Origin: Pempheris klunzingeri | Lineage: Eukaryota; Chordata; Actinopteri; Acropomatiformes; Pempheridae | DNA: 64,000 nucleotides | Reading direction: 5' to 3' | Assembly (NCBI RefSeq): GCF_042242105.1 | Contig: NC_092026.1 | Span: forward strand, 17,100,691-17,164,690 | In this document: piece by piece, positions 43,648 to 56,300 of the stretch | How positions within the stretch are numbered: the stretch's first letter is position 1 | Layout: every line of letters begins with the position of its first letter | The notes under the pieces: model-generated | The model's input: only the letters and a program-made list of their open reading frames with translations | What the model was told of the DNA's origin: nothing | Database searches by the model: none | Translations under genes and position numbers: made by a program

Positions 43648-46600
43648 GTGAGTTTTTTTAAAATTATTATTCTTATGAAAATGATACACGCTCAATGACA
43701 ACACTGCGGCTAGCTAGCCTCCAGCTAGCACCGTTAGCTTAGCCTTAGCTGCCTTCCCTATCCCGTGATGGAGGATTGTGAACATGGCGCCCTCCAAAAC
43801 AAACGAGAAGGTAGCTGGTTAGCCGACCCTGTTTCGCTGTATTTTGCCGATGGATATAGCTTCACGAGAACTCGTAATAACCATAACTAGCTGGTCGCTG
43901 TGGTTGTGAATCTTGTTTAGGTTCGCAGACAAGTTGGCTAGCCTAGGTTTACCAATCAGCCAGCTATGGTTAGCTTGCTACGTAACAGTTTACTAGCATC
44001 GCTAGCAAAAATTAACTCGCCACGACAGCCTCTTTGTCAGTCAATCATTGATCTGATGTGCGTAATATATTGTCTTTCTACTCATAATAAACACAAATTG
44101 GCTGGCTTATGTGATTTCGAACTCATTAAATCGGACATTTTGTGCTTTGGTTTGGACGTTAGCTAGCATGCTAGTAGCTAAATTCAGCTTCTTAAATGGC
44201 AAAGCCCGTGGCCTTCCACGGCTGCCTCTTTGTTGCCAAATCTGCGAGGAGTGCTTAATCTGTCATTTTACTGCTAGATTTGTGGTAGGGTTTTAAACTA
44301 CAGCCTGATGATCCAGATCTTCTTCTACACAGCGGCCACTTCGGTGCCCTCACGTCAGTGTCAACGCTGCTGCTATTAGCTGGCTAACTGAATGGCAGAT
44401 GCTAAAATCTGTAGACAGCGCCGCATCTTTCAAACCTGCTTGAGTGTCACACTTCATTTAGTTGATATCATAACTAACAGGACTGATTGTTGACTTGGAG
44501 CTAAGTCAGGAGGAGCTGTCAGGTTTTCTGGGGAGGAAATAACAGCGCTGCGCAGTCTCTTTGTTTACCCAGGGAGCCACAAAACCCTCTGAACCTGTGT
44601 TGTCTTTCTTCTTAATTGGCCTCCAGTGCCGCACACCTTGCCTAATTGATTGGGGATCACGCTGGCGTGCAGAGCCGCTGTCCTGTCATCATGTAGTGTG
44701 AGCCCTCTGGAGACAGAGGTGCAGGCAGGCTGCAGTGCTAGGTAGTGCTTTCTGTGTGGTTTACATGCCAGTGTTGCACAGCAGATGCTTATGGAGGAGG
44801 GAGCGCTGGAGTGGCCATGCTGCCTTGGCATCATGGCACAGGTGGCCCCGTTCACACCTGCTGCACTTGACACAGCAAAGGGGAGCACACATTACTCACT
44901 GTCACCTCACTGCTCCCATTCTCTCGTTCTCCTTCTGCTGTGTTGAGATGCGGTAAAGTCTACAAAACTGCCAGATTTAAAGCTTTAGATTTAATTTTTG
45001 TGACTTTCCCACTCACTTCAGCTCTTGAGATCAACAATGCTGATTTTCTTTTTCTAAGACGAGTGAGAACAAGCTTGTTCTACTACAGTCTTTGGTCAGG
45101 GAATGATCTGCAGGCCAAGCTCGAACTTGCCCCTTTAAATTATATTTAACTTACAATAATGACTGTAAGGCTCATGTACATACTTGCAAAAAACTTTATT
45201 GAAAATACATTTCAGTTTTAGCTTCCTCTTCACAAAACAGGTGCACACTTTCATTATTCTCACAAACATATGACTAAATAGTGCTTCCTTGTCAATGCAC
45301 ATTTTTGTTGTTCCTATTGTTGCTGTTGTGATTTTGTTTTCATTTTTGCTGATGTCCTGTTATTGTTTGCTGCTATTTGACCCTGTCTTGGTGAGGTTTC
45401 AAATAAGGCTTTAATCTCAAAGTAAGTCCCTACTTCAATTTAGGTTATTAATGTTTTACCTCGCCTCCCAGTTCTGTGTAACATAATGATCACCTTAACA
45501 TAAATGTCATGATATTTACACACTGATAGGGAAAAAAACCCATGTTTTTCTTGTTCATCCAAGTAATCATACCAGTGGCAACAATAATACGGTTCTTCTG
45601 TTTGGACTTGCGCACAATTTCACCTTTTTTTCAAGTCAAAGTCCAGTTTTACCTTCTGGAGACTGTTGTTTCATTCATTTAGAATTCATGATATCTGAGA
45701 ATTATGAGCAAGCTATTTTCTTATCAGTTGTCATTATAATTAGTTTCTTCTTGATAGTTTCTCCTTAATTTGTGTCCTCTGTTTCAGCTTATAATTTGTG
45801 TTATCAAAGCAAGAACCATTTAGATTTTTTATCGATAACACATATGGAAGAGAAACCTAAAAGACACAGATGCTGACAAAGCATCAGGCTGATATTTGTG
45901 TGCAGAGAGCAGAGATACTATGTTTAAGGAGATGATTATATCACACACCATCTCAAGTTAAGAGTGCTCTACTCTGATCACTGCGAAAATACGAACCACT
46001 ACATTTCTGTGTAATATGTTTAGCCTGTCTGCTGTGACTTTGTATTGATATTAGCTTTATTGTGCTAATATTTGCTCTCACCACCAAATATGTTTGTTAC
46101 ATGCCTTTTTTCACCCTAGACTACAGTTCATACTCTCGTGAGAAAAGTGTGAAGATGAAAATCCTCTCTCGACATCTGTCACAGCTTTCCTCTGTCACAA
46201 GGTGCTTTAAAGCCAAGGATCTTCCTTCGTATAAATTGCTCAAAGCATTATTAAGGTTAGCTTTTGGCTGTGATTTATGAAAGTGACATCTTGGGTTTCA
46301 CGGATGGTTAAGAGGAGGACCGCATAAAATTGGATTTGAATTTCTCAAGATATTTGGGGAAGGGCAGGCCTGTGCACCACAGTAAAGAGGCAAACCGATA
46401 TTATTCACAATCTTTTGAAGGTTGCTAAGAGTTTTCCATGTTAAATTCCCTCTGGCATCTTCCAATATTTGTTTTGATGTCCACATGGCACGGAGGGAAA
46501 TGTTCTGAGGTATTAAGAATGTCCTCGCAATGGCTGATTCTCCACGGTATGAAATCAATGCTTTTCATGAGAAATACATATATGAATTTCAAAAAAATGA

Positions 46601-47360
46601 TGGATAGGACAGAGGCTTTCAGCATAATTCAAAAATGTATGTCCACAGCAAAAATGTGTTTGTAGCTTGAAGTTGACCAACATCAGACGCTCAGCATGTG
46701 AAGAATGATGATTAAACGATCAAGACCACAACAAATATTTCTTGTACTTTTTGTCATTGCATCAAAGCAACCACAAGCGCTACTTTCCAAGAACTTTTAT
46801 TCAAAGAATCTCAAACTACTGTGATTGCATGCACTTCTGAAGCAAGTGACCCAAGCACAAACATCACAAACATTTTTTTTTTCTTGAAATTCAAAGTTAA
46901 AAGGGGCTATGTTGGGCTCGGATTTATTAGATTGTTACTTATTAGAAATGTGTTTATTTTGTCTTATTTATTATTATTATCATGACCATTTAGTGCAAAA
47001 GGAAGAACATTGGTTTGAGACATATTTTAATGTTCAGCATTGCTGATATTATGCACTGTGTCTTGCAGGGCAGTGAGATATATATATATATAAAGAAAAA
47101 CTACCTCTTCTGCTACTACCAATAATACTACTACTGGCATTACTGCTATTATATCGAGGCTGGTATCATAAGTAGAAACACTACCACTCATTAATTGGTA
47201 GTGCAGCTATTGTGCTGCTATTATTAAGAATGTGGCCTTTCACAAGTCTTTCTGTCTGTATTTTGGCACGATGGCTCAACATTTCATTCACAGAGCAAAA
47301 GCAAATACATCTGCTGATTTACTTTTTATTTTTATTTATTTTTTCCTTTGTTTCCTACAG
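43648..47360 (+). other. zmynd11: zmynd11 intron 1
   Basis: The left 700 nt is CpG-containing and rich in the words GCTAGC and TTAGCT. The rest is unremarkable AT-rich DNA with no supported exon. The gene's coding start lies in the next exon. Confidence 0.6.
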
Positions 47361-47365
47361 TTAAG

Positions 47366-50300
47366 ATGAATAAGGAAATTATGTCACGTGTGGTGAAGAA
47401 GAGGCAGGCGGACCCCAAGGTGGTCCAGTATGTGTGGGCGGCCATCGAGGTCATCCGCAACCAGAAACAAATCGCAAACATGGACAGGATCTCCAAGTAA
47501 GTTCACCACAGATAAGACAATGTGTATCTGTCATTGTATGTCTGTGCGTTACAGTGGAGTCCTACAGTTTATATACTGCTCACTGCTCACAGCACTGAAA
47601 AGTGATTCTAAAAACACCACGTAATCTTCTAGAAACAGTGTCCACATTAATTTGGACAATTCACAGACCTCACAGTTACTACTTTTTTACATTTTTATGC
47701 CTCTGCCACTCTTCCCACTCTTGTGAACGTGATATCTCAGGAACCCCCTGAGGGAATTCCTTCAGATTTGGCACCAATGTCCACTTAGACTCACAGATGA
47801 TGATAAGATTTCGGTGGTCAAAGGTCACTGTGATCTCACAAAACCCTGTTTTCGGCCATAACTCAAGAAATCCTACGCTAATTAAGACAACAGTTCACAC
47901 CAATGTGTAATAGGATAAAATGATGAAGTGATGACATCTAAAGGTCAAAAGTTATCTTCACGGTGGCATCGTTACGTTCTTCAAAAACACTTTACTGGAT
48001 GATATTTGATGCCATAATTCAGGAACAGACGGGAGATTGTGACCATATTTCACATTTGGGTGGACACTGAATCAGTGACAGTAAACTTGGGTCTAGACAG
48101 ACGTGGATGTAAAGTGACACCTGAGTGGTTGGTGAAGACAAACAACTGCAACAAGGTAATTCTAGTCTTTGTACAACATGCAGTGACAGGAAACATGGAG
48201 AGAGAGAAGGTTTTCGATATTATAGGTAAATGTCATGCGCCTTGGTCTTCTTATTAATGGGAATGTACATTTCTGAGAGGTAGAGGTAAAAATGCAGCGT
48301 TGTTCTGTGAAGAAGTTGTTTAATCTATTAAAACACTTTTCCAAATAGCCTTAAACTTCCCAACCAGAAACCTGTTTTAGAGCCTCTATGTTGGACAGTT
48401 TATGGGTTGGCCTGCTCATGTGTAAGGTATTCTGACAGCTCCTTATCCTAAGGGTGTCAGGTAATTCAGATCAGTGTGGCAATGACTTGAGGCAAGAAAA
48501 TATCTTCACACAAAGACATGCCATTGCTTGAACTTATTGAATGAGGCCACGTTGTGTGACATGAATCATTTCCCAGGCGTCAGTTGTCAGTTAGTCTATT
48601 GATTGGTTTTTCAATGAATCAAGAGATCATTTGGGTGGCTTATATTACAAAACCCAAAGACATGCAATTTATAATGATATAAAACAGGGAAAAGCAGTAA
48701 AACCATTACTCCTTGCTCCAGCAATGTGTCTGTTCAAGACCGCCCCCCCGACAAGTTTAGCCACAGGATCCTAATCCCAATGCAGTCTCTAATTCCTCCA
48801 ATTTTTATCGAGCATCATGTTTGTTGACTGCCAGCTCCCACCGAGTTGAAACTGCCCTCTACAGTGAGGGGTTGTTCATCTTTATACTGAATTTAGATAG
48901 CATTTTAATTCTGCCTCTCACTGTCATAAACTCATAACTCAAAAGTAACTCAGGTGCCTGTTGTTACTTTTATCTAGGGCTTCAACAGATAAGTATTTTC
49001 ATTATTGATGATTTCTTCATTTAATCAATTGATTGAATGAAGAAATCATCAATAACCTTGTAAAATGTCTTCAACTTCCCAGAGCCCAAGGTGATAGTAG
49101 GTCTAGTTGTTTATGTCCAAATAACAGTCTGAAACCCAGAAATATTCATTTTACAGTGACATAATACAGCGAAAAGCATCAAATCCTCACATGGGAGAAG
49201 CTCTAACAAGAATATTTTTGCTTGATATTTGACTTGAAATCAATCATCAAAATAGTTGTGGATTCATTTCCTGTACCACTCAATTAATCAACATATTGCT
49301 TGTCGTTAATGTTTGTGTGTTGGCTCAAGCTGCAAAGTCGAGGCTTGGACTTGGTGTCAAATCGGTCAATAGTTAGATTGACTGTTGTTGGAGTTCAGAC
49401 ATTGTCCGACCGCTGTTCGCTCATTGCCATTCTTGCCGTGAAGTCAGCCACCTTATATTGCCAACCACCACCATAGAGACTGGGCTTGATACAGAATCTA
49501 CAGCAGGTTGGGTTCATGATCATGTTTTAACCACCGTTATTTCATCCATGGAGGGAATCTGCTATTGTTCAAACCGATGACAAAGCATCCGCGGCAGACC
49601 TCGCCGATCAGTCACTCCTCTCAGTCGGCGGATGGAGCAGAGACTAAATGAAACACTTAGCACATCTCATACAGCAAGTTGGCGAGCACCTTGCGGCTGG
49701 CCGCCTGCCAAATGAATACTGGCGGCGAGCGGCTGTTGTCATGGCAACAGTAAGCAGTGGCATGCAACGGATAGCCCCAGCGCCCACCCCACCCACCCTA
49801 TCCAGTCCTACCCGTAGCTTAATTTCACCAAAGGGGCTTTGTGGCTAAGAGGGTGATGACGTTGGTTTTGTGGAAATAGAGGAGAGTCAGCAGACCAGGC
49901 AGTCGTTCAATTAATTAATTGTTCACCAAGCTAATTGTTAATTTACAAAATCTGGTACATGTTAAACCAACTATGAAATCAATGGAATTCTTGACTCTGA
50001 CATTTAGTTTTTTTCCTGTGAGATTCTTTGAGCATTTAATGGTCATTTTGCTCCTCAGTTCAGACACACACATCACACATCACCAATGTTGACGTGATTA
50101 GAGCACAAATCATTTTTGGATTAGAAAAATTAATTAACTCTTTTGCTAATTTGTGAAGTCTTTTATTTTTCAAGCACAAATGCCAAACATTAGATGGTTG
50201 AAAATTCTCAAATTTGGTTTTCTTTGTGTAATGATCTTCAAGTGATTAAGTAGTTAAGTCCAGCTGTTTGTCAGACAAAACAAGCAATATGAATGTGTTA

Positions 50301-53300
50301 TTTTTGGCTTTAGGAAATTGACATGGCCTGCCAATTTATCATCGAAGTGATTAATTTAAAAAATATCTTGTCCGATAGTTACGGACATACTTCATTGTTG
50401 TAAATCCTTTGAATTAAGTTTAGAATTTGAAACGTTGTGTTGCAGGTTGGAAGATGATGATGATGATGATGCAGTAAGAGTGAAAGACACAGATAGCGAT
50501 GTCAGTATCTTGGTTTCACCATCTTTGATTTAAAGGGACATTTTGGATATGGATGTTTAGTCAGTGTTTGTTGGAGCCATTTCTCTAGTTATCACTGGAT
50601 GATGCTGTAGGCCGCCACAGTAGGCTACTTAACTGTTATACTGATTGTTTTGTGCTGTCTTTTGACATAGTTGGTGACCAGGAACAATAACAGGCTCTAA
50701 CGGCTTGTAGTCTCTTCGTGTGGGGTGTGGGTAGCCAGGGAGCACCCTCTAGATGCCGTTCAAGAACAAAACTTCCTTGTTCTCTCTGCTTGCAACGCAA
50801 ACTAGCTATGTTTCTAAGAGTGATTATGACATCCCAAAATATGCTGTGTTTTGGCTGACTGGAATATTCAGCTGTATTCATTCGAGCCAGAGTAAACGGC
50901 CGACGAGGTGCAGCAGAGGGAGGCCGAGGCCGCATTAGCCCTGCAGCAGGATAAGGCCAACAGGGACCACCCAGAACCTTAGCTGTTGAGAGCAAACAGT
51001 GACTGGCGGGGCCGTCCGATGCCGACAGAAACTGAGTCATTCTGCTGCAATGAATGTTGCCGACGGCAACCCTGACAGAACTTGTGCATATTGCATCCTG
51101 GTACATGTAGACACTGCCGGCAAACTCGGTTTTCTCGCTCCCAATAGCACACACTGAGGTATTTATTGCTTCAGTTGACTATATTTACCATCAACACTGA
51201 CTGGACATCCACATAAAACGTAAAGAAATTATAAAATTTGCATTATTTGTGTTCATCTCACAGAAACACTACTGGGCGTCTCCATTGCAGCTGAAGGGTA
51301 AATACAGATTCTCACCTGATTCCCCTCTGACATATTCTGCTTGTTGGCTGTCTGCCATGCTAGGGGACACATGACCTTGCTCAGAGCCGTTCACTGCTGG
51401 TCAGTGGGCGGCTGCAGGAATCAAGCGGGCCATTATTTGAATGGCACGTCCTCCTGACCTGAAAATGTGGGAGAAATAGAGAAGAGTATAGATGAGAAAG
51501 ACTTTCTCTGTTTGTAATTTCAAACCACATGCATCTCTAATCTGTTCCTTTGGTAGTATGAATATCATTTGTGGAGCTTTGGGGTATTTCTGTGGAAAAT
51601 TACAAATCTGAGAGGCAAGCAATTTTTAAGACTATAGGGAAAAAATAATGCACGCTCTCTGACTGATGTACACAGTTATTAGAGCTGGTTTCAAGGATAT
51701 AAAGGGTCTTGAGCTTCTCCGCACTCAAACAAACATTTAAACTTAGTGCTGCTGTTTTGTGACAGCAAAACTAATCCAAGTTGCAGGATTTTGAATGTAG
51801 ATGATGAGAATAGAAAAAATGGCTACCATCAGCACAGCTGCCATCACACATCGCTCAATTACTTCTCCTCTTCCACCTGCACAGGTACCTGAGCCGTGTG
51901 TTTGGCATGCACCCAAAAGAGACTGCCAGACAGCTGAGCTTGGCCGTGAAGGACGGCCTGGTGGTGGAGACCCTGACTGTTGGCTGCAAGGGCTCCAAGG
52001 CCGGCATAGAGCAGGAAGGATACTGGCTGCCTGGGGACGAGATGGTAAGTTTATCAGGTTCCTAACGCTGGCAGCAGTCAATCCTGTTTCTAGATTCTGT
52101 GTTATTGGGGAGCAAATTCATCCTTTTTATGTGAGGTATTTACCTGGTGTGTGTGTGTGAGTGTGTCTCTGTTGGAGCCTGTGAGTTCACATTGTGAGCA
52201 ACATTTTTTTTTTAAAGAAATCACTTCACAAAAGATGCAGCATTTCCCAATGAGCTGGATGTTGACGTACACTTGATTAATAACAATTAAATAATATTTT
52301 ACCATGTTTTTAATGTTATGTTTTTTTATCAATATCTTTATTTTTTGGTGACCTGTTCCTAGATTACTGTTTCAGTTTCTAATAGAGATACATAACAAAT
52401 ACAAATTCAGTAAATATTGTATATTAAAAGTATCTGATGCAGACAATCATGCTGTGGAAAAAAAAGTTACATTTTACCATTCGAATTGCACAGAACACTT
52501 ATTAGATTACTATGCAAGTGACACACGTGTTTGTGTGCGGGCGTCCTCGCCCTGTAGGTAACTTGATACATTGGCAGTGATGATGTTACCACTGGAGCCC
52601 TATTTGAGACCACCACACAGATTCAGATTCAGGACATGGCCACCCGTCTGTCAAGTTGGTCACAGTGTGAACGCAGTGTTAACAGATTCACAGCACACTT
52701 GTTATGGCCCCTAGACTGGGTCGTAACAACACCAAATATCTCTGTTGTACAATAATCCAGGATGACGAAGACATTCTTAGAGAGGAAACAGGAGAAGTAG
52801 TGATATTTTAGCCAAATCAAGGACTTCATAATCAGTTTTGTGTGTGGGGAAAAAAACCCATTTAAAAACGTTGAACTACACACAGCCCTCTATTTATTTT
52901 CAGCAGCGCCCCTCGTCTTTGGACTTGCTCAGGCATCCCTCTGCTGTGTGGCGTGGCGATATTGATATTTTTTTCTTTTCATGTGAAGTCCTTGTTTTCA
53001 TTTTCTCTTATTTCCCTTGTTAGTTGTGAGGAAAGGTTCACAGTGTAGCCGTGCTTTCACTCAGCTCTCTTTTCTCTGTCACTGTGGCGCTGCGCTGTGT
53101 GTGTCATTTCACAGTCTATCAGCACTACTTGGGGAGAAAATGTCTTTTGCCATTTGAAATGCAAAAAGCACTTAACGGATTACTGTGCAAGTGGCAGTAA
53201 AATGTGTTTGGTGGCTGATCTGGTCCCAGTGATTTTTGCACCAGGGTACTAACACCTTGGCTATACCTGTTATGCTTTACCCATTAAACCACAAGAGCAT

Positions 53301-56300
53301 CATCAGTGATTTTTGAGTAAAAAATAAATATCTAATAAATAATCTAATCTGTATCAGAATAGTAATAATATAAGAAAGTTTAGTTTTTCTAGTTGACTAG
53401 AACTGTACTTTTGACATACAAATGCTCGTGTACAAACATGCACCAATTTGTATTGACTCCAGATACATTTCTTGGTAAAAGCTTTGCATCCAAGGCTACT
53501 TGTTATGATTGCAGGCCTGTAAAGGAGCTGTGGAAGGAATAATGCAAAATTGGGGGGCTTAATTGTTGTGTGGTCTGTCTGTATTGTGTGGTGTCATCAC
53601 AAAATATTTTTTAGATGGAAAACAAAATGTTGGTTTCTTAAAACATGACACTTGTTGTCCAGCGGAGCTCAGATGGTTTTAGCAGCAGGACCTTTAAACA
53701 CTACTCTCTGAATCACTTGCAATCACAGGAGCCGAAAGCCGAGGGAAGCAAGGTAAGGGCTGCATTGTTACTTTCAAATTCAAGGTTTGTTCTTCATTTG
53801 ATCACTTCATTTTTTTCCTCCCCCTCTCAACTAACATCATTCTGTGAGAAATCAGTTCTGCCACATGCAGTGCAGTCAGGGATTTGAGTGAATCTTTTTA
53901 TGCAGGTTGCAGAAAAACTTAACAGCACACAGTACGTTCTGGTTAGTGCAAAAGTTGCAGGCTGTATTTAAAATAACGCAGAAATCCTTCTGTGCCAGTG
54001 GCGAGAAATTCAGTCGTCTTGCTTGCGATTGAGTCTGCTCGCTTCAATGAAATTATCACACAAGGTGAAAGCTGAAAACGTATCAGGTTGCCATTTGGAA
54101 ATTGCCCTGCACGCTGGCTTATTGTACAGCATTGAACACACTGCCAGAAGCTACTTGCTGTCATTCAGTAACACTGTAAAAAGCTTCATGAAAGTCCATT
54201 GCAGCGCTGTTTCTACGTGGCCAAATTTCTTGCGGAAGTGATCATTGACCTTGATGAAATGTGTGCTCGCTACTTATCTACAGATGTGCCATTGCTTGAT
54301 TTTTTTTTTTTTTTTTCTTCAAAAACGTGGAAAAACTCACTTGGTACAGCTCAAAGCTATATCCAGTATCCTTGGATTATAAACACTGCCAACAAGAGTC
54401 AAATATCAAGTGTAAATTACGGCTTGAACAGTATTCAGTGTTGGCTTAATTCAATTATACTTTTAATGTGCGATGACAAGCAATGCTAGCATAGCCGCAG
54501 GTTGGTAGCAAGCATTTGTAGTATTTTGGTCTTGGTAGTTGTAGTTCTCCTCAGAGGGGTGTGTTCTGCCGTGTTCTTAACTTCTGTCTGGCATGCATAT
54601 TTTCTTTTTATTTCCTTGATTTTTAATTGGCGAAACAGGGTGGAGTCGAGGAGGGGTGGTTGTGGTCATGCTCTTTAGTGTCCTCCATGCCTGCTCCCAG
54701 TAACACAGCCGAGTGGCTCGTGCAGATTAGCGATCGCTCAGCGGACAGAGTTTGAATGTGAGAAACGCTGTGAGGCGGTTGCTAGATGGAGGCAGCTCTC
54801 TCTCTGCAGGTGCCTGGATTCAATCCAGCTGGCGTGCGCTGTGTCCTTGTGTTAACCTCAGGAATATTTACTCCTCAAACAGATAACCACACATTTCCAC
54901 ACTGATCATAACAAGTAAAAATAGTAGTCACATTCTTGAAAAAAAAGTTTTTAGCGCACGCCTTCAAGTCAGATTGTATTAAATCCAGGTTTGCCCAAAT
55001 TGATTATCTTCTATCTGTGAATTCCTCTCCTGAAATTAGCTCATCTAAGGGTGAAAAAACAGTTATCGATAGTTTGAAAGTTTGGTGGGTAACACAAGTT
55101 TGATTCTGTGCACTTGTGATGCATGATGATGAACATGATTTGATGTGTTGATGCACTTTGACAGTAACAACTTCTATACTGTAAAAGAGGGCTCAAATGC
55201 ACATTATTTCATTTAACTTACTAACCCATTATTTTTACAAAGTTAAGTGAACTTCCTCACTTCTTGTATTCCTCTTTACACACTTCTCTGTGAATTTACT
55301 TTGTGTCTGAAACTTTAAAATCCTTTACTGTCATCTAAATGGGTGATGCTCTCAAATGAAAACACTGTTGGTAATGTTTTTAATGCAGTATATGGATGTT
55401 CAGCGTGGGAGATCATTTTGAATTTAATTATGCATGTAAATTGATTTCAATTAGATCTCTGTTGACTTTGACCAACCACTAGTGGCTTAAATATGCGAAC
55501 ACAGCCAAAATCTTGAAATGCAGACAAATTACTATCTGAAAAGAGTTTTGCAAGATAAATATCTGTAGAAGTCTTGGTTAAGCTTGCTAAAGTGCATACA
55601 TAGTTACAGCGCAGAGTCTGATTTATGTGGATCTTAACAATATGTGAAGTGAAACACTTAGCTTCTAATAGGAGCAGGAGGTGGAGATGAGTCCTGGAGT
55701 TGTTTTGTGTAGGACATTAGAAGGCATGCTAACCCTGCTGCTCGGCCTCACTCGGCTCTCTGGCGTGTCCCAGCTTGACGCTGACAGTGCAGAGCTGTTA
55801 ACCAGAGTAGGAAAGCAGTGGGAAGATGGCTAAAGGCAGCCAACCCTCTGGCTCCTCCTCCATCACCATCCAAGTCTCTGCCTTTATTGGCAGCTTTCAC
55901 TGAAGGCCCATTTTCCCTCCAAAAAGCACAGAGGTATTTGACGGATATTTCAAGAAGTCTGATTTGAACCAAAAAGCTGATTTTTTTTTTTTGGCTTTAT
56001 TTTGAAGCTTTGTGGCAGATTTTTAGGGTTAGGGTCTTTGAACTTTGGTAGAACCCAGTTTTATCAGAACATCTTACATTTGCATGGACTTTGAAATCAT
56101 TCTGATGTTTTGCTCATGTTTGGACATTCAGTGTCTTTTGTCCTCGCTGTTATTCAAACATTATGTCGCAGCAATAATATCCGTTTTTTGCTCGAGGCCA
56201 AATTCTGTCCACACTCCTGTTGAAACCCATTTTGCTGAAACCACTGAGTCACCGAGTCCTTGGCTCGGAGATCTCCAGCCTGTTTGAAGTCAGCCACTCG

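Larger units (their letters stand above)
47497..51884 (+). other. zmynd11: zmynd11 intron 2, repeat-rich
   Basis: It holds a teleost 'ggtcactgtgatctcac' repeat (about 47690-48110), reversed and direct ATTAATCG-family copies (48585-48720, 48972-49308, 50095-50370) and a 52-nt palindrome (49003-49054). A GC-richer block at about 49440-49860 is unexplained. Confidence 0.6.

Noticed and set aside
43768-43811. Possible alternative first coding exon of zmynd11 (ATGGCGCCCTCCAAAACAAA…)
   Set aside because: It has an ATG and a weak GTAGCT donor, but the phase does not give a recognised N-terminus, whereas the exon at 47361 does.
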